Shown here piece after piece: positions 11,364 through 22,512 of a stretch of DNA of 64,000 nucleotides (its first letter is position 1; every line of letters begins with the position of its first letter). The DNA is from Cunninghamia lanceolata (lineage: Eukaryota > Streptophyta > Pinopsida > Cupressales > Cupressaceae), in the NCBI GenBank assembly GCA_027924645.1, contig BSBN01000252.1, positions 372,001 to 436,000 on the forward strand. The letters are read 5' to 3'. Position numbers and translations under genes: made by a program. Under the pieces are notes generated by a model, which saw nothing but the letters and a program-made list of their open reading frames with translations, ran no database searches and was not told the origin of the DNA.

Positions 11364-11915
11364 GTGATTGCAGATCAGTTAGCAGATGCACCATTGCATG
11401 ATGACAATCCATTAATCTTTGAATTTCTAGATGAAGCTATCTTCAACATAACAACCCAAGCATGGAAACTCTATTTTGATGGATCTTATACTCAGCATGG
11501 ATCAGAAGTAGGCATTTTGTTGGTCACACCTCAAGGAGATACAATCCTAAAATCATATAGATTACTCTTCCCTTGTACCAACAACATGGCAGAATATGAG
11601 GTATTGGTCATTGGTCTCAAAATGGTTGTAGAATGGAAATTCTGGGAGCTTCATGTGTATGGAGATTCACAACTAGTCATCAATCAAGCAAATGATGACT
11701 ATCAAACCAAAGATGAGAAGTTAATACCCTACAAGGATATGGTAGATGACTTTAAAGAATATTTTGTTGTGATTTCCTTGAACAAATACCAAAACTGGGG
11801 AACAAAGCTGCATATGCCATGGCAACCATTGCATCACTACTGGATATACCTAAAAATTAGTCATTTTATGAGTTCTTATGGATCCAATGTCTCATCTAGC
11901 TTACAATATCCCTGA
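11364..11915 (+). pseudogene. Element A second, archaeal-type RNase H (aRNH)
   Basis: A 183-codon open block reads IADQLADAP, then W-K-L-Y-F-D-G-S-Y-T (first catalytic Asp), G-I-L-L-V-T-P-Q-G-D, C-T-N-N-M-A-E-Y-E-V-L (catalytic Glu) and V-Y-G-D-S-Q-L-V-I-N-Q (next Asp). The three visible catalytic acids are intact. This extra RNase H, acquired by the Tat lineage and resembling archaeal and plant cellular RNase H, is the strongest classifier of element A. The reading frame is lost near 11800. Confidence 0.85.
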
Positions 11916-12270
11916 AACAAGAATCATATGCCACATAGTAGGATCTGATTCACCTTGTATGGAAATATCTATACTTATCTAAAAGAGAACACCTTACCAC
12001 CTGGTCTATCCAATAATCAACGAAGAACCTTCATCCGTCAAGCCGCTCACTATACCATAATTGCCGATACCCTTTATCGATGAGGTTTTGATGGTACTCT
12101 CCTTAGGTGTTTAGAAAGTGAGGAATATCAAACCACCTTAAGGGAAGTTCATGAAGGTATTTGTGGAACCCACTCTAGTGGTCCTACTTCAGCTAAGAAA
12201 CTTATACGTATGGGATACTGTTGGCCAAGTATGGAAACAAACTCTTATCATTTTGTGAAATGGACCCATA
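11916..12270 (+). pseudogene. Element A integrase N-terminal fragment
   Basis: Integrase would insert the cDNA. Only the N-terminal part is present. TFIRQAAHYTIIADTLYR is followed by E-V-H-E-G-I-C-G-T-H (the His pair of the H2C2 zinc finger) and K-K-L-I-R-M-G-Y-C-W-P-S-M. The text then ends at about 12265, before the Cys pair. No catalytic core follows; the next recognisable sequence belongs to element B. Confidence 0.75.
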
Positions 12271-12368
12271 CGTATTATGCATTTATGAACTTGTACTTAT
12301 ATGATAGTGAATCAAAAATTTACATGTATTGATAAATTTCTATGCAAATGATTAGGTGTGGTAATATT

Positions 12369-13550
12369 ATGGAACACTCTAGAAACCAACCAGGAGGGAA
12401 CCTGGATGGCCCAGATCCTGAGAATAATCCCATGGCAAAATTAGATCAAATTTTGTCAGTTTTAAATGAAACAAAAGGGAGATTGGAAACCTTGGAATAG
12501 GAAGTTAGAGGGGGAGAAACCAATAAAGAACATTACTTTGAAAGGAGAGAAGAATCTGGTTTCCATGGTGAACCTAGAGTAAATAATCAAGACTCACAAA
12601 TTCATAATGAGGCAAAAAATCGTCTTACCAACGAGCTAGCCTGAGATATGAAGAAAGATATACCTCCTAAGTTCAATGGAATAGTGAGTGGTGATGTAGC
12701 CAAGGCTTGTATGACAAAGATGGAAAAATATTTTGAGATAATAAATTATTTTGAGATCACCAAGGATGTATGGGGAGCATACCAATTAGCTAGAGAAGTA
12801 TCCACGTGGTGGATGAATAAGAAAATGGAATTAGGATTGAGTTCCTTGAGCCTAACTTGGGATCAATTTGTGCTCATATTCAGGAAAAGATGGTTGCCCC
12901 AACTATACTTTGACCATAAATTAACAGATTTTCAAAATCTGTGTCAAGGAGATATGACTATCACTGAATAATGGGAAAAATTTACCAGATTATTGAAGTA
13001 TGTGCCACAATATCAAAAGGAGAGATTTAGAATAAGAAATTTTATTATGGGCTTAAATTCTCAAATTGGTAGAGAAGTGGATGTCCATGGACCCACAACC
13101 ATGGATCAAGTCTTTGAGAAAGCCATCAAGCAAGGGTAGAAGCTCAAATCTATCTTTGTGTATCGAGAAAGATCTTGAAGGAAATTTAATTGGAGTTGTC
13201 CTTCAACATCTTTCAAAAAGAGAAACAAGAATCAAGAATCTAGAGAGAGGAACCGTGGTAAAAGTTCTAGGTTTAATAGAAATGAATCCAAGGATGGAAA
13301 CAGGGATTTCAATCCTAAAAAGAATGATGATAATACTAACCAATCGTCTGGAAAGAGAGGTCCTCCTAGAGCGTATTTCATGTGTGGAGGAGATCATTCT
13401 ACTAACCAATGCCCCACAAAGAGTCAAGGGAATACTTATGGAGGTAAACCTTTACCTTCACAGCAAATGGATTTCTAGAAAAGGATTCATGCTGCTCTTG
13501 ATAGTCATCAAGTTGAGTATCAGGTTACTCCTATTGAAACCACAAGCACT
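12369..13550 (+). pseudogene. Element B gag pseudogene
   Basis: ATG 12369 begins a frame that stays readable to about 13550 despite stops at 12498, 12642, 12969 and 13137. Visible parts are a polar N-terminus, the capsid block IPPKFNG then W-G-A-Y-Q-L-A-R-E-V-S-T-W-W and W-D-Q-F-V-L-I-F-R-K-R-W-L-P-Q, a basic RFNRNESKDGN stretch and a CCHC-like knuckle at about 13371-13412. That knuckle reads Y-F-M-C-G-G-D-H-S-T-N-Q-C: its first Cys is replaced by Tyr, a G-to-A change. The 180-codon frame at 13066-13608 is an overlapping shadow. Confidence 0.75.
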
Positions 13551-13920
13551 CTTTTTGGAACCCCAATTTCTATTCTTAAAGATACAGGAGCAACTAAAAA
13601 TTTTGTGAACCCTAGAATACTTGATAAAATGTCTAGGAAAGCTAGTTTCATGGCTACTTCAAGGATAGTAGAGTTTGCAAACCAGTCAAGAGCTTAGGTA
13701 GAGCAATGCATGTTTGGAGCTAGATTAACCCTACCTACTTTTTCCACAGAGGTCAATCTTTATGTGGCACCTCTAAGATCCGATGATGTCATTTTAGAGA
13801 TGAAATGGTTATCTCAGCATAAGACAAAAGTTTATTGTCTAGCCAAAACAATAGAATGCCTTGATGATGATGGAAATGTTGTCCTTATCTAAGGTTTTCA
13901 GCGATCTAGATAAAAATCAG
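13551..13920 (+). pseudogene. Element B aspartic protease pseudogene
   Basis: Continues in the gag frame. ISILKDTGATKNFVNPRIL carries the catalytic D-T-G-A (Asp codon 13581-13583), so the active site is intact. ATSRIVEFANQSRA, a TAG stop at 13696, then FGARLTLPTF and DVILEMKWLSQHKT (normally G-M-x-W-L) follow. The frame ends at TAA 13890 and the reading moves to another frame for the linker before RT. Confidence 0.75.
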
Positions 13921-13930
13921 GCAAATTTCT

Positions 13931-14861
13931 GTGATGCAATTAAAAAGAGAAAAACAGAAAGGATGCCAAATGTTTGTAGTTAAAATGGAGGAAGTAAAAG
14001 ATGTAGAGGAGAAGGAACCTAAAGGAAATTCTTTTGAAGAGTATCCTTTTCTTCATGATTTTCAGGATGTGTTTCTGGAAGACCTTCCAGGTCTGCCCAC
14101 GAAAAGAGTTTTTGATTTTTTAATAGATATTATTCCTAGTTCTGAACCGATGTCCAAGGCACCTTATCGAATGACTACTACTGAGTGAAGGCTCAACTCC
14201 AAGAATTGTTCCAAAAAGGACTGATTAGACCTAGTGTGTCGCCTTGGGGAGCACCAATTATCTTTGTTAAGAAGAAAGATGGCACTTTGCGTATTTGTAT
14301 AGATTATCGTATGCTTAATAAAGCAACAATTAAAAAAAAGTATCCTCTACCACGCATAGACGATCCTTTTGATCAAATGCGTGATGTAGCTGTATTTTCC
14401 AAAATTGACCTTAGGTCAGGTTATCATCAGTTGATACTAAAGGAAGAAGATATTCATAAGACAGCCTTTCGAACAAGGTATGGGCATTGTGAGTTCACAA
14501 TCTTACCTTTTAGTTTAACCAATGCTCCAGCAACATTTATAATTTTAATGAACATTGTTTTTAGAGACTATCTAGACAATTTTGTTCTAGTGTTTTTAGA
14601 TGATATTTTAATCTACTCTCATAATGAGGAGGAACACCATCAACACTTGCAAATAGTTCTGCAATGACTCAGGGAGAATAAACTTTATGGAAAGCTATCC
14701 AAATGTACCTTCTTTCAAAAAGAGGTGCAGTACTTGGGTCATATCATATCAGCTAAAGGAATTGTTGTAGATCCATCGAAGATAAAATCTATTTTGGAAT
14801 GGCCTACTCCTAAGAACGTGCATGAAGTGTGTAGTTTTATGGGATTAGCAGGGTATTATAG
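13931..14861 (+). pseudogene. Element B reverse transcriptase pseudogene
   Basis: The linker EEYPFLHDFQDVFLEDLPGLP is in one frame (13931-14188). A frameshift at about 14185 leads to the RT block [38 protein letters not shown] and the intact active site [13 protein letters not shown] at 14665 interrupts the thumb, which continues YLGHIISAKGIVVDPSKI and F-M-G-L-A-G-Y-Y-R to 14861. There the sequence jumps (see the templated insertion at 14812-14882). Confidence 0.85.
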
Positions 14862-14882
14862 GAAGAACGTGCATGAAGTGTG
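14812..14882 (+). repeat. 20-bp duplicated segment at an internal deletion junction
   Basis: AAGAACGTGCATGAAGTGTG occurs at 14812-14831 and again at 14863-14882. The first copy is in its proper place in RT (encoding K-N-V-H-E-V). The second sits where the RT-RNase H connection should be, and about 20 residues normally present between Y-Y-R-K/R and K-C-E-E-A-F are missing. This looks like a templated insertion at an end-joining repair site. Confidence 0.7.
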
Positions 14883-15320
14883 AAGAAGCTTTTAATATTC
14901 TTAAAAGGAAATTGACTTTAGCACCAATTCTTAAAGTGCCAGACCCAGAGGGTCATTTTGTTGTTGTGACTGACACTTTAGGGGAAGGGTTAGGAGGAGT
15001 GCTCATGCAAGAAGGCCAAGTGGTGGCCTATGAGTCTAGGAAGTTGCGACCTTATGAGTAGAATTATGCCCCTCATGATTTGTATTTAGCGGCAATTGTG
15101 CATGCTCTTCAAGTATGGAGGCATTATTTGTTGGGAAAACAATTTGAACTATAATTTGACAATCAAGGTTTGAAGTATATCTTCATGCAACCTAACCTTA
15201 ACGCTCGACAAAGAAGATGGTTAGAGCTCATCTCTAACTATGATTTTGAGGTTAATTACATTAAGGGTGAGGAAAATTGAGTGGCTGATGCCTTGAGTCG
15301 AAGAAGGCACATATCGGCAA
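14883..15320 (+). pseudogene. Element B RNase H pseudogene
   Basis: KCEEAFNILKRKLTLAPIL, VVVTDTLGEGLGGVLMQ (first catalytic Asp retained), V-A-Y-E-S-R-K-L-R-P-Y-E and a TAG at 15059 are followed in frame by A-A-I-V-H-A-L-Q-V-W-R-H-Y, D-N-Q-G-L-K-Y-I-F and VADALSRRR at the end. This is the standard chromovirus RNase H; stops at 15059, 15151 and 15278 inactivate it. Confidence 0.75.
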
Positions 15321-16795
15321 TAGTATTAGTGCACTCTAATTTTAGAGCTCAAATATTGAAGAATTTGACTGATGATGAATATTAAGAGCAAATTTTGAAA
15401 TCTCTAATAGAAAATCCTCAAGATACAAGGTATGATGGATTTTATTTTGAACCTGATGAGTTATTGAGATTCAATAACTAAATTTATGTTCTAAATCAGG
15501 GAGATTTAAGAATAATTGTGTGGAAAGAAGTGCATTTTGCACCATATTTAGGTCATCCTAGAGTGACAAATTTGTTAGCTGATGTGAAACCATTATATTT
15601 TTGGAAGGGAATGAAAATGATGCTGCAAGATTTGTGGCAAGATGCTTAGAGTGTCAGCGAGTTAAGGTTGAACACCAACACCTGACATGACTTTTGTATC
15701 CTCATGACATACCTAAATGGAAATGCCAGGTTATTAGTATAGATTTTGTCCAAGGATTACCTATGTCCCGCTATAAGCATGATGCTATTCTTGTAATAGT
15801 GGATAAAATTACTAAGGTAGCTCATTTTATACCTAGTAATATTACAGATGGAGCACCCATCTTAGCTAGGAAGTTCATGCAAGAAGTTTTTAGGTTGCAT
15901 GGAATTCTAAAAAAGATAATTTCAAATAGAGATGCATGGGAAACTTCAAGGTTTTGGCAAACTTTATTCTTGACTTTGGGAACACAACTAAATATAAGCT
16001 CAGCCTATCATCCAGAAATGGATGGACAAAATGAGAGAGTAAATCAAATACTGGAGGATTTGTTGAGGATGTATTGCATGGATCAGCAATATAAGTGGGA
16101 AGAGTATCTTCCACTAGTTAAATTTGCATATAATAATTCTTATCATTTTGCAATTAAGATGGCTCCATTCGAAGCATTGTATGGAAGTGTCAAACTCCTA
16201 TAAGATGGGATAAGCTAGAGGATAGGATTTGCCTTGGGCTAGAAATGTTGTCAAAAATGGAAGAGCAAGTAAAGCCGATCAAGAAAAGATTGGCAGAAGC
16301 TAATGACAGATAGAAAAGCTATGATGGTGCCAAGCGAATACCCTGACAATTTTCAGTAGGAGATAAAGTTCTCTTTTAGTCAAACCACATAAGAACCCAA
16401 TTATGTTTGGAAAGTCTTCCAAACTAGTACCTAGATATGTTGGACCTTTTGAAGTCCTAGAAGTGGTTAATCCAGTTGCTTACAGGATAGTTCTACCACC
16501 AGCCCTTGTTAGAATGCATGATGTTTTCCATGTGTCATATTTGAAGAAATATATATCAGGATCTAATCATATACTTGATTGGAATGCTCTCCAGGTGCAG
16601 GACCCACGGGTGGTCATGATCGAGCCTCTCAAAGTGCTTGAGGTATGCAAGTTCTGTCTATGTAATAGAGAGGTTACCCAGTGCAAGGTCTAGTGAGACC
16701 AATATTTAAAGGAAAATGCTACTTGGGAGGATTATAACGATATCTATAAAAAGTTTCCACATCTTTTTATAAAGCATGATTTTTAAGAACATGTT
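15321..16795 (+). pseudogene. Element B integrase with GPY/F motif and chromodomain, pseudogene
   Basis: The zinc finger reads V-H-F-A-P-Y-L-G-H-P-R-V and, after a frameshift at about 15620, C-L-E-C-Q-R. The catalytic core is in the open block 15694-16203: S-I-D-F-V-Q-G (first Asp), then S-N-R-D at 15922-15933 where the second catalytic Asp is Asn (AAT 15925-15927), then D-G-Q-N-E-R (Glu present). A frameshift near 16190 precedes the C-terminus. 16403-16693 gives P-R-Y-V-G-P-F-E-V (GPY/F) and [11 protein letters not shown] chromodomain then reads [19 protein letters not shown] and, past a TAG, E-N-A-T-W-E-D-Y. Chromodomains steer integration to marked chromatin. Confidence 0.85.
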
Positions 16796-16845
16796 TGAAG
16801 TATTTATTTTTGGTTTGGACACAATCATCAAGGACGATGATATCT

Positions 16846-16857
16846 AAGGGGGAGATA
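16846..16857 (+). promoter_or_regulatory. Polypurine tract of element B
   Basis: AAGGGGGAGATA lies immediately before the TGCCACACCCC start of the 3' LTR, the usual position of the plus-strand primer. Confidence 0.75.
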
Positions 16858-17462
16858 TGCCACACCCCATTTTTAAACTAATGTATTTATTTTCATTATT
16901 TTCGTGAAGATAGATAGTTAGTTAGAGAAAATATTATGATTATAGTAATGATGGAAAATGCTTTTTTCATTATATTAAATTATATGCAAGAAATAATTGT
17001 TTATGACATTATTATTGATCATATGGTTAAATGATGAAATGGACTAACTTCCATCATGAAACTAAGGTGGATGCAGGAATAGTGTTGTTTTCCCTTCGAT
17101 ATGAGGAGTGAGAGTATCACCATGGAGAGGATGCTAGATCGTGTGAATGCAACGATTCTTATGCCATCTAGAAACACACACACATATACTTAGTAGTGAG
17201 ACCATGTTTATCCTTGTCAATTATGTCATTTTTAAGATGAAGATTAAAATCCTTTTCGTCGTCTGATAGAAGCATGGTGTATGCCTTTGGATGACAAGTC
17301 AATGTGTGTAAATCAACTAAAAATGTTTTATTTTTTTGCCAAGATCTTAGACGACTTGTAAGAATTCTCCGTCGATAATTGTGCTTCAGATGAACACAAT
17401 TAGTGTTCGAGAGTACGTAATATCAACATCTATTAGATAAGTGTGTTATGTCTATCTACAAG

Positions 17463-17505
17463 TTATTATTATTATTATCATAGTTATTATTAATATTATT
17501 GTTAT
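17463..17505. repeat. TTA-rich microsatellite
   Basis: TTATTATTATTATTATCATAG and related TTA/ATT units occur inside the element B LTR. The open frame across it is chance. Confidence 0.8.
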
Positions 17506-17565
17506 AGTTAAAATCATGTTGGAGAGGTTAAAAAGTCTCTCTTTAATCCTCCTTAGCATACTCCC

Positions 17566-18963
17566 TATTGCAAGTATGTGCCTAACCGGAGTTGTCATTG
17601 ATGTCAACATATCTGTGTTGTCATTGGTGTCAACTGTACTCTTATTTTGATGCTTGCTTGTAATAAGTTAGGTGTTGAAGTGTTCCTGATACAGCAGAAT
17701 AGTCCTGTAGATTGCTCTTCATTTTCTATAGAATGAATATCTTTGTCTGCGGATTGGAAGTTATTTAGAGGCATGTCTAAAGATGCTATGTTCCAATATT
17801 GAGCCTCTAGTATGAAGATTTGAGTGAGTTATGTTCACCAGAGTAAAAGCTGCTCTTTCTGAGTATTCACTGGTGACAAGGAGAAATTACTATGCTCCGC
17901 ATTCCTTTGCATTGAAGTATTTTGATCTGCGGTTCTAGAGTTAAGTCTAAGATGAAGTTATGTCCCTGCAACTCTAATTGTTCGTGATTTGGTGGTCCGC
18001 AAGTAATCTTTTTCTTATGACAATAGCTGGAAGTGTTGTTTATGAGCTCCAGTTTGAAGAATCCTCTTGACAGAATGATTAGAAGTTGTGTGGTTGTTCC
18101 TGATGATTTCAATGTGTTTGTGGATGTCTCCTAATCATGTTCCTACTCTTGTATTGATCCATAAAGAGAATTTTGGATCGCGGAAGAAGAATGTTATTAG
18201 AAGACCTAGTGCTCTCACCAGTCTTGGTTGACTTGGTTGATTTCACTATTTGCAGAGATACTTTGAAGATTGTAGAAGCATTTCGTGGCGTGAAGGATTG
18301 CGTTTGAGTCCCAGCTAAGGCGTGGCATGATCGGCATACATCTTTACATCTTCCCTTAGCTAATTCTTGTATTAGGTCCAGACCTATTTCTATGTATGTT
18401 CTATAATGTCGACCTTGGAGATTGCTCCAACGGTTGGTGAATGTAATGTTGACCTTGATGTACATTCCAAGGTTGATGAATTGCATAAAGACTTGTAATA
18501 TAGTTGTGAAAATGTGTGGATGAATGAAAATGAAGAGATAAGTGCAAAGGTGTAGAAGAGAAGAGTGGAGGAGATAAACTATGCTTCAAAGGAACTGAAC
18601 TTAGGCATGGAGTAGATGCTATCAAATCAGTTCACCAACCCTTGGGAGTGAGCCGATCTTTGCAGTGAGCATTTTGGGTAGTGAGCCCCGTAGGCAGTGA
18701 GCCTCTATTTTTGGTATTGTTATAACTCATATAATTATGTGGGCCAACACCCACCATGGTTTTTCCCTTATAGGGTTTTCCATGTAAAAATATGGTGTCT
18801 CAAGTGTTGATTGTGTTATTATGTTGAGCTTCTTGTTTCATGCTTTCATTGTTAAATCTAAACAATAGTAAATAAGTGTTTGAAGAGTTGATGTTCATAA
18901 TTGTTCAAAGTTTTAGGGACAACTGATTCACCCCCCCTCTCGGTTGTCCAGTGCATTCCAACA
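17566..18963 (+). repeat. Copia element 5' LTR
   Basis: 1398 bp, beginning TATTGCAAG (the 3' copy keeps TGTTACAAG, so the terminal TG has decayed to TA) and ending CATTCCAACA. It contains the GGTTTTTCCCTTATAGGGTT hairpin-like motif near 18760-18780, common in copia LTR ends. Several minus-strand open frames (17867-18625) run through it; they recur in the 3' LTR because the DNA is duplicated and show no domain. Confidence 0.85.
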
Positions 18964-19022
18964 ATTCGTATCAAAGCAAGGGTTCCTCGGAAGAAAGCCT
19001 AACAACTTGAGGTTGAGCTGGG

Positions 19023-20530
19023 ATGTCACACAAGGATGAACTATCTTCAAATTGTTCCAATTGTGGTGAAGCAGGTCATTATGCATCTAGATGTTCAAAA
19101 AGAAAATTAAAAAAATATTATAATGAAAAAGGTAAAAGCAGAAAGACCAAGAAAACATTTTATGATGTTAAATATGAAGATGATGATTGTTGCTTTCATT
19201 CAAAGAATGACAATTACAAAGATGATGAAAGTTTTGATCCAGAGGTAAGTACTGACAATGAAGATATAAGGAACTATTGGGTTATTGATAGTAGATGCTC
19301 AAATCATATGACTAGTGATAAAGGTAAGTTTGTTAATCTTGTAAAGAATGAAGAAGGGTTAGTTAAATTTGGAGATGACCATACTGCTAAAATACGTGGA
19401 AAAGGTTTAATCAGTTTTGATGGAAGACAACATACAGATGATGTTCTCTATGTTGAAAGCTTAAGACAAAATCTCTTGAGCGTTGGACAATTGTGTAGAG
19501 AGGGATACAATTTCATATTTCAGAATGATACCTTTGAAATCAGAGATAAATTTGGAGCTATAATAGCTGGTGGAAAAAGGACAGAGGAAAATATTTATCA
19601 TCTTAGAGAAGGCAACATTATCTGCTCTATAAATTAGAATCATGAAAGTTGGCTTTGGCATAGGAAATTGTGTCACATCAATCCTACTGATCTAGCAAGA
19701 ATAACCTCAGCTCAAGTTGTGAAAGATCTACCAGAGAGGATACATTTTAGCAACATCACATACAAGAAGTGCCAAGTTGAGAAGCAAACAAGAGGAAGTT
19801 TACAGGATGAAGAAAGATCCTCAACTGGACTGATGGAATTGGTTCATACAAACCTTTGTGGACCTACAAGAGTGAAAAGTCTCTAAGATGACAGGTACTT
19901 TATGTTCTTTGTTAATGATTATTCTAGAATGACTTGGGTTAGTTTTCTCGAAGAAAGATCAGAAGCTCTAGATACATTTAAAGCCTTTAAAAATAATGGT
20001 TGAAGATGAATTGAATGTGAAAATCAAATGTCTGAAGTCTAACAAAGGAGAAGAGTTTACCTCTGATAAATTCAATATGTTGTGTGAGACTTATGGAATA
20101 AAAAGACAGCTATCCATAAATAATAGAGTGATGGAAATAACAAGTAGGTTTGTTCAAGAAGCTGCAAAGACAATGATAGAGGAAGCTAATCTATAGGAAG
20201 CATATTGGAAAGAAGCTATACATACTGCTATCTACATTCAAAATAGAGTTCAAGTCAAAGGTAACGATACTAAAACTCCTTACAAATTGTGGTATGGAAG
20301 AATACCTTCGGTAAAATATTTCAAAGTTTTAGGAAGCAAATGTTATATCAAAAAGGAAGAAGAGCTAAGCAAGTTTGATGCTAAGTTTGATGAAGGAACT
20401 TTCTTTGGATACTCTACTAAGAGTAAGGCCTACCAGTGATACAATAAAAGATTGAAAAAGATCATTGAGAGTGCAAATATCAGAGTTGATGAAGACATAT
20501 AGAAGTATTTAGAAATCAATAATCATGCAT
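19023..20530 (+). pseudogene. Copia nucleocapsid-protease-integrase pseudogene
   Basis: A CCHC knuckle (CSNCGEAGHYASRC, about 19050-19092) opens the block. The protease motif is V-I-D-S-R-C-S-N-H-M: the Gly of D-S-G is Arg. The integrase zinc finger reads H-R-K-L-C-H and C-Q-V-E-K-Q. The first catalytic Asp (normally V-H-T-D-L) is Asn (AAC 19851-19853) and the second (S-D-x-G-x-E-F) is Asn (AAC 20041-20043). The Glu region around 20120-20150 is scrambled. The pre-RT signature F-F-G-Y-S-T-K-S-K-A-Y-Q is present at about 20400-20437, then stops. RT never begins. Confidence 0.8.
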
Positions 20531-21727
20531 CAGATTCAAATAGGCTTCCTTACAATACAAAGAGGGAAAATGTATTTACCAAAGAAGAAGATGATACTAA
20601 AGAGAAGAAAATGAAGAAAGATCACCAGTATGAAGTAAAAGGACAAATGAATTGGTGTTTGATTGCCAATGCTGAATCTAAATCGGTGACTGAAGCCTAC
20701 AACACTATAAATTCCTCTCAAGATGAATATCTGTTCACTGACAGTGAAGAATCCAAAATTGCTCTTGAAAATCTTGAGAAATATGAAGAAGAAAACATGG
20801 ACTTAAAATTAAATATAACAGAAGCAAATGAATACATCAAAGAGTTAAAAAGGAAAATCAAGGAGCTTAAGCAAAGACTTGAGGAAAATAGTGAAGATTT
20901 GAAGTCAGCAAATGAAGAAAAAGCAAAAATTGAAGAATGCGTGAAAAATAAAACAAATGATTGCATAAAGCTTGAAGAAGAAGTTGTGGATCTGAAAGTT
21001 GATCTGAAACATGCATGGGTTCAATAAGACAAATTTAGTATAGTCAGATTTGATAGACTAATGGCTGAAGCAAGTCAGAAAAATCATGACGACATAAATA
21101 GTATAAGACCTGAGAAAGATGAAAGTTCTAGAACAAATCAAGAAAAGAATTTTGAGGTCAAGAAGGACAAAGGAACATATCAAGAAGACCTCCAGTCAGG
21201 AAACCAAATGCACAAAGGTATCCATCTTTCAATGGTTATTGTCATTCATGTAGTAAATTTATCCACATGGCTACTCAATGTAGAAGAAGAATGAATCAAG
21301 ATGTTCTATCTTTCTCTAGTCAATGTTTCAACTGTAAAAGAATTGGTCACGTAGCAAGTGAATGTAGGAGTGTGACAAGGAATGGCTTCAACAATATAAG
21401 GAAAACTCAATGTCTCAATGAAAAGTGCTTTGCGTGCAAAAGGTTTGGTCATAGAATAAATTAATGCAGATCCAAAATGAATGAAAGGAACAATGGATAG
21501 AGAAATATTGTGTGTTTCAATTGCAATAGACTTGGACATGTTGCTAAATCTTGAAGAAGCAAGAACATGAAGAAGGAGAAGCAAGCAGAGTTAAAGAAGG
21601 TAGCGGAAAAGATTGATCTAGCAAACATCCGAAAGGAGATGGATAAGATTTGGGAAAAGAATGATGTGTCAGAGATTAAGGATGCATCTGCACATGCATT
21701 TGGTGCAGATGTTCACTCCGGAAACTG
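20531..21727 (+). pseudogene. Gag-like coiled coil plus zinc-knuckle module in place of RT
   Basis: The open frame 20611-21027 encodes WCLIANAESKSV, an acidic stretch, then a Lys/Glu/Leu heptad-rich coiled coil of about 85 residues. After a TAA and a frame change come four CCHC-type knuckles between about 21240 and 21560: CHSCSKFIHMATQC, CFNCKRIGHVASEC, CFACKRFGHRIN-stop-C and CFNCNRLGHVAKS-stop. Coiled coil followed by knuckles is the layout of a copia Gag C-terminus, not of RT. So Gag sequence lies downstream of integrase, the reverse of the normal order. Fusion, recombination or a nested second element are all possible. Confidence 0.65.
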
Positions 21728-22512
21728 AGACTAAAGCTTTGGCTCAGGGGGAGTATTATTGAAAATCTTTTTCCCCTGCCAAAGGATTGATGCTGATACC
21801 TCAACACAAAAAGACAAGATCAAGGATTTGTAACAAAGGTCTAAGTCAAGGATAAAGGAGGAGCTTGTACAAAAGTAAGAAGTATGCTATGTACAAAGAA
21901 CTAAAAATCAAATCATTGGTGATTGGCAAGAAGAAAAGTTATAGAGGAACATAAAACCAGACTTGGGAATATGTCCCTATATCTGCAAATAAGAATGTAT
22001 TGTTTCACTTGGACCAATAATAGATATCTCTCAGAAGTTGGTAGTAGTAACCGTTGATAGGAAGAGCCACAAATGAATACCGATCCAAGGAAAATATTAG
22101 CTCTATATGTTGTCATTAATATACTATCAAAATATGCATTATTTTCATAAGCTGACATGAAGGTTGATAAAAGATGTGATTTGATGTCATACCTTGATTT
22201 GTGCCTAATCTAGTCTGAAGCTTTGAGAAGACAAGATATCTTACTCCAGAAGTATTAGTGTAAATTCTAAGGTTCTCTGAAATAAGAGTTGATATATCTT
22301 GAAGCATACTCTTAAGAGGCATTATTTAGAATAGTTAAGAATAGTGCAAGTATGTGCCATTTGCCACTAATGTCAAAAGGGGAGAGAAATCATGTGAAAA
22401 ACTTAGGGGGAGAAGGAGTGCATATGTGTAAAGAGAAAGGGGGAGAATCTTTTCTTGATGGTCTTTACAGTTTTTCACATCATATGTTGCAATTAATGAC
22501 AAAGCGGGAGAT
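21728..22512 (+). other. Copia element 3' untranslated region with polypurine tract
   Basis: No protein signal. Three purine-rich GGGGGAG-type tracts occur (about 21749, 22437 and 22504). The last, AAAGCGGGAGAT, directly precedes the 3' LTR and is the likely plus-strand primer. Small minus-strand frames at 21913-22322 are unsupported. Confidence 0.6.

Larger units (their letters stand above)
2753..12270 (+). mobile_element. Element A: Ty3/gypsy retrotransposon, Tat type, 3'-truncated
   Basis: The order is 5' LTR, tRNA-Lys primer-binding site, 2.5 kb leader, gag, protease, G-patch, reverse transcriptase, RNase H, second archaeal-type RNase H and the start of integrase. The second RNase H and the long leader are hallmarks of the Tat lineage of plant Ty3/gypsy elements. 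The element stops inside the integrase zinc finger near 12270, where unrelated leader and gag sequence of element B begins. The integrase core, polypurine tract and 3' LTR are missing from the window. The coding region changes frame several times and has many stops, so the copy is dead. Confidence 0.85.

Noticed and set aside
12300..12368. Primer-binding site of element B at GTGGTAATATT
   Set aside because: Only a few bases resemble TGGTATCAGAGC and no LTR end precedes it.
13066..13608. 180-codon open frame in element B
   Set aside because: Shadow of gag-protease; the frame with knuckle and protease motifs is the other one.
18109..18625. Minus-strand open frames in the copia LTR, repeated in the 3' LTR
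   Set aside because: Recurrence is explained by LTR identity; no domain, and the copies decay without frame conservation.
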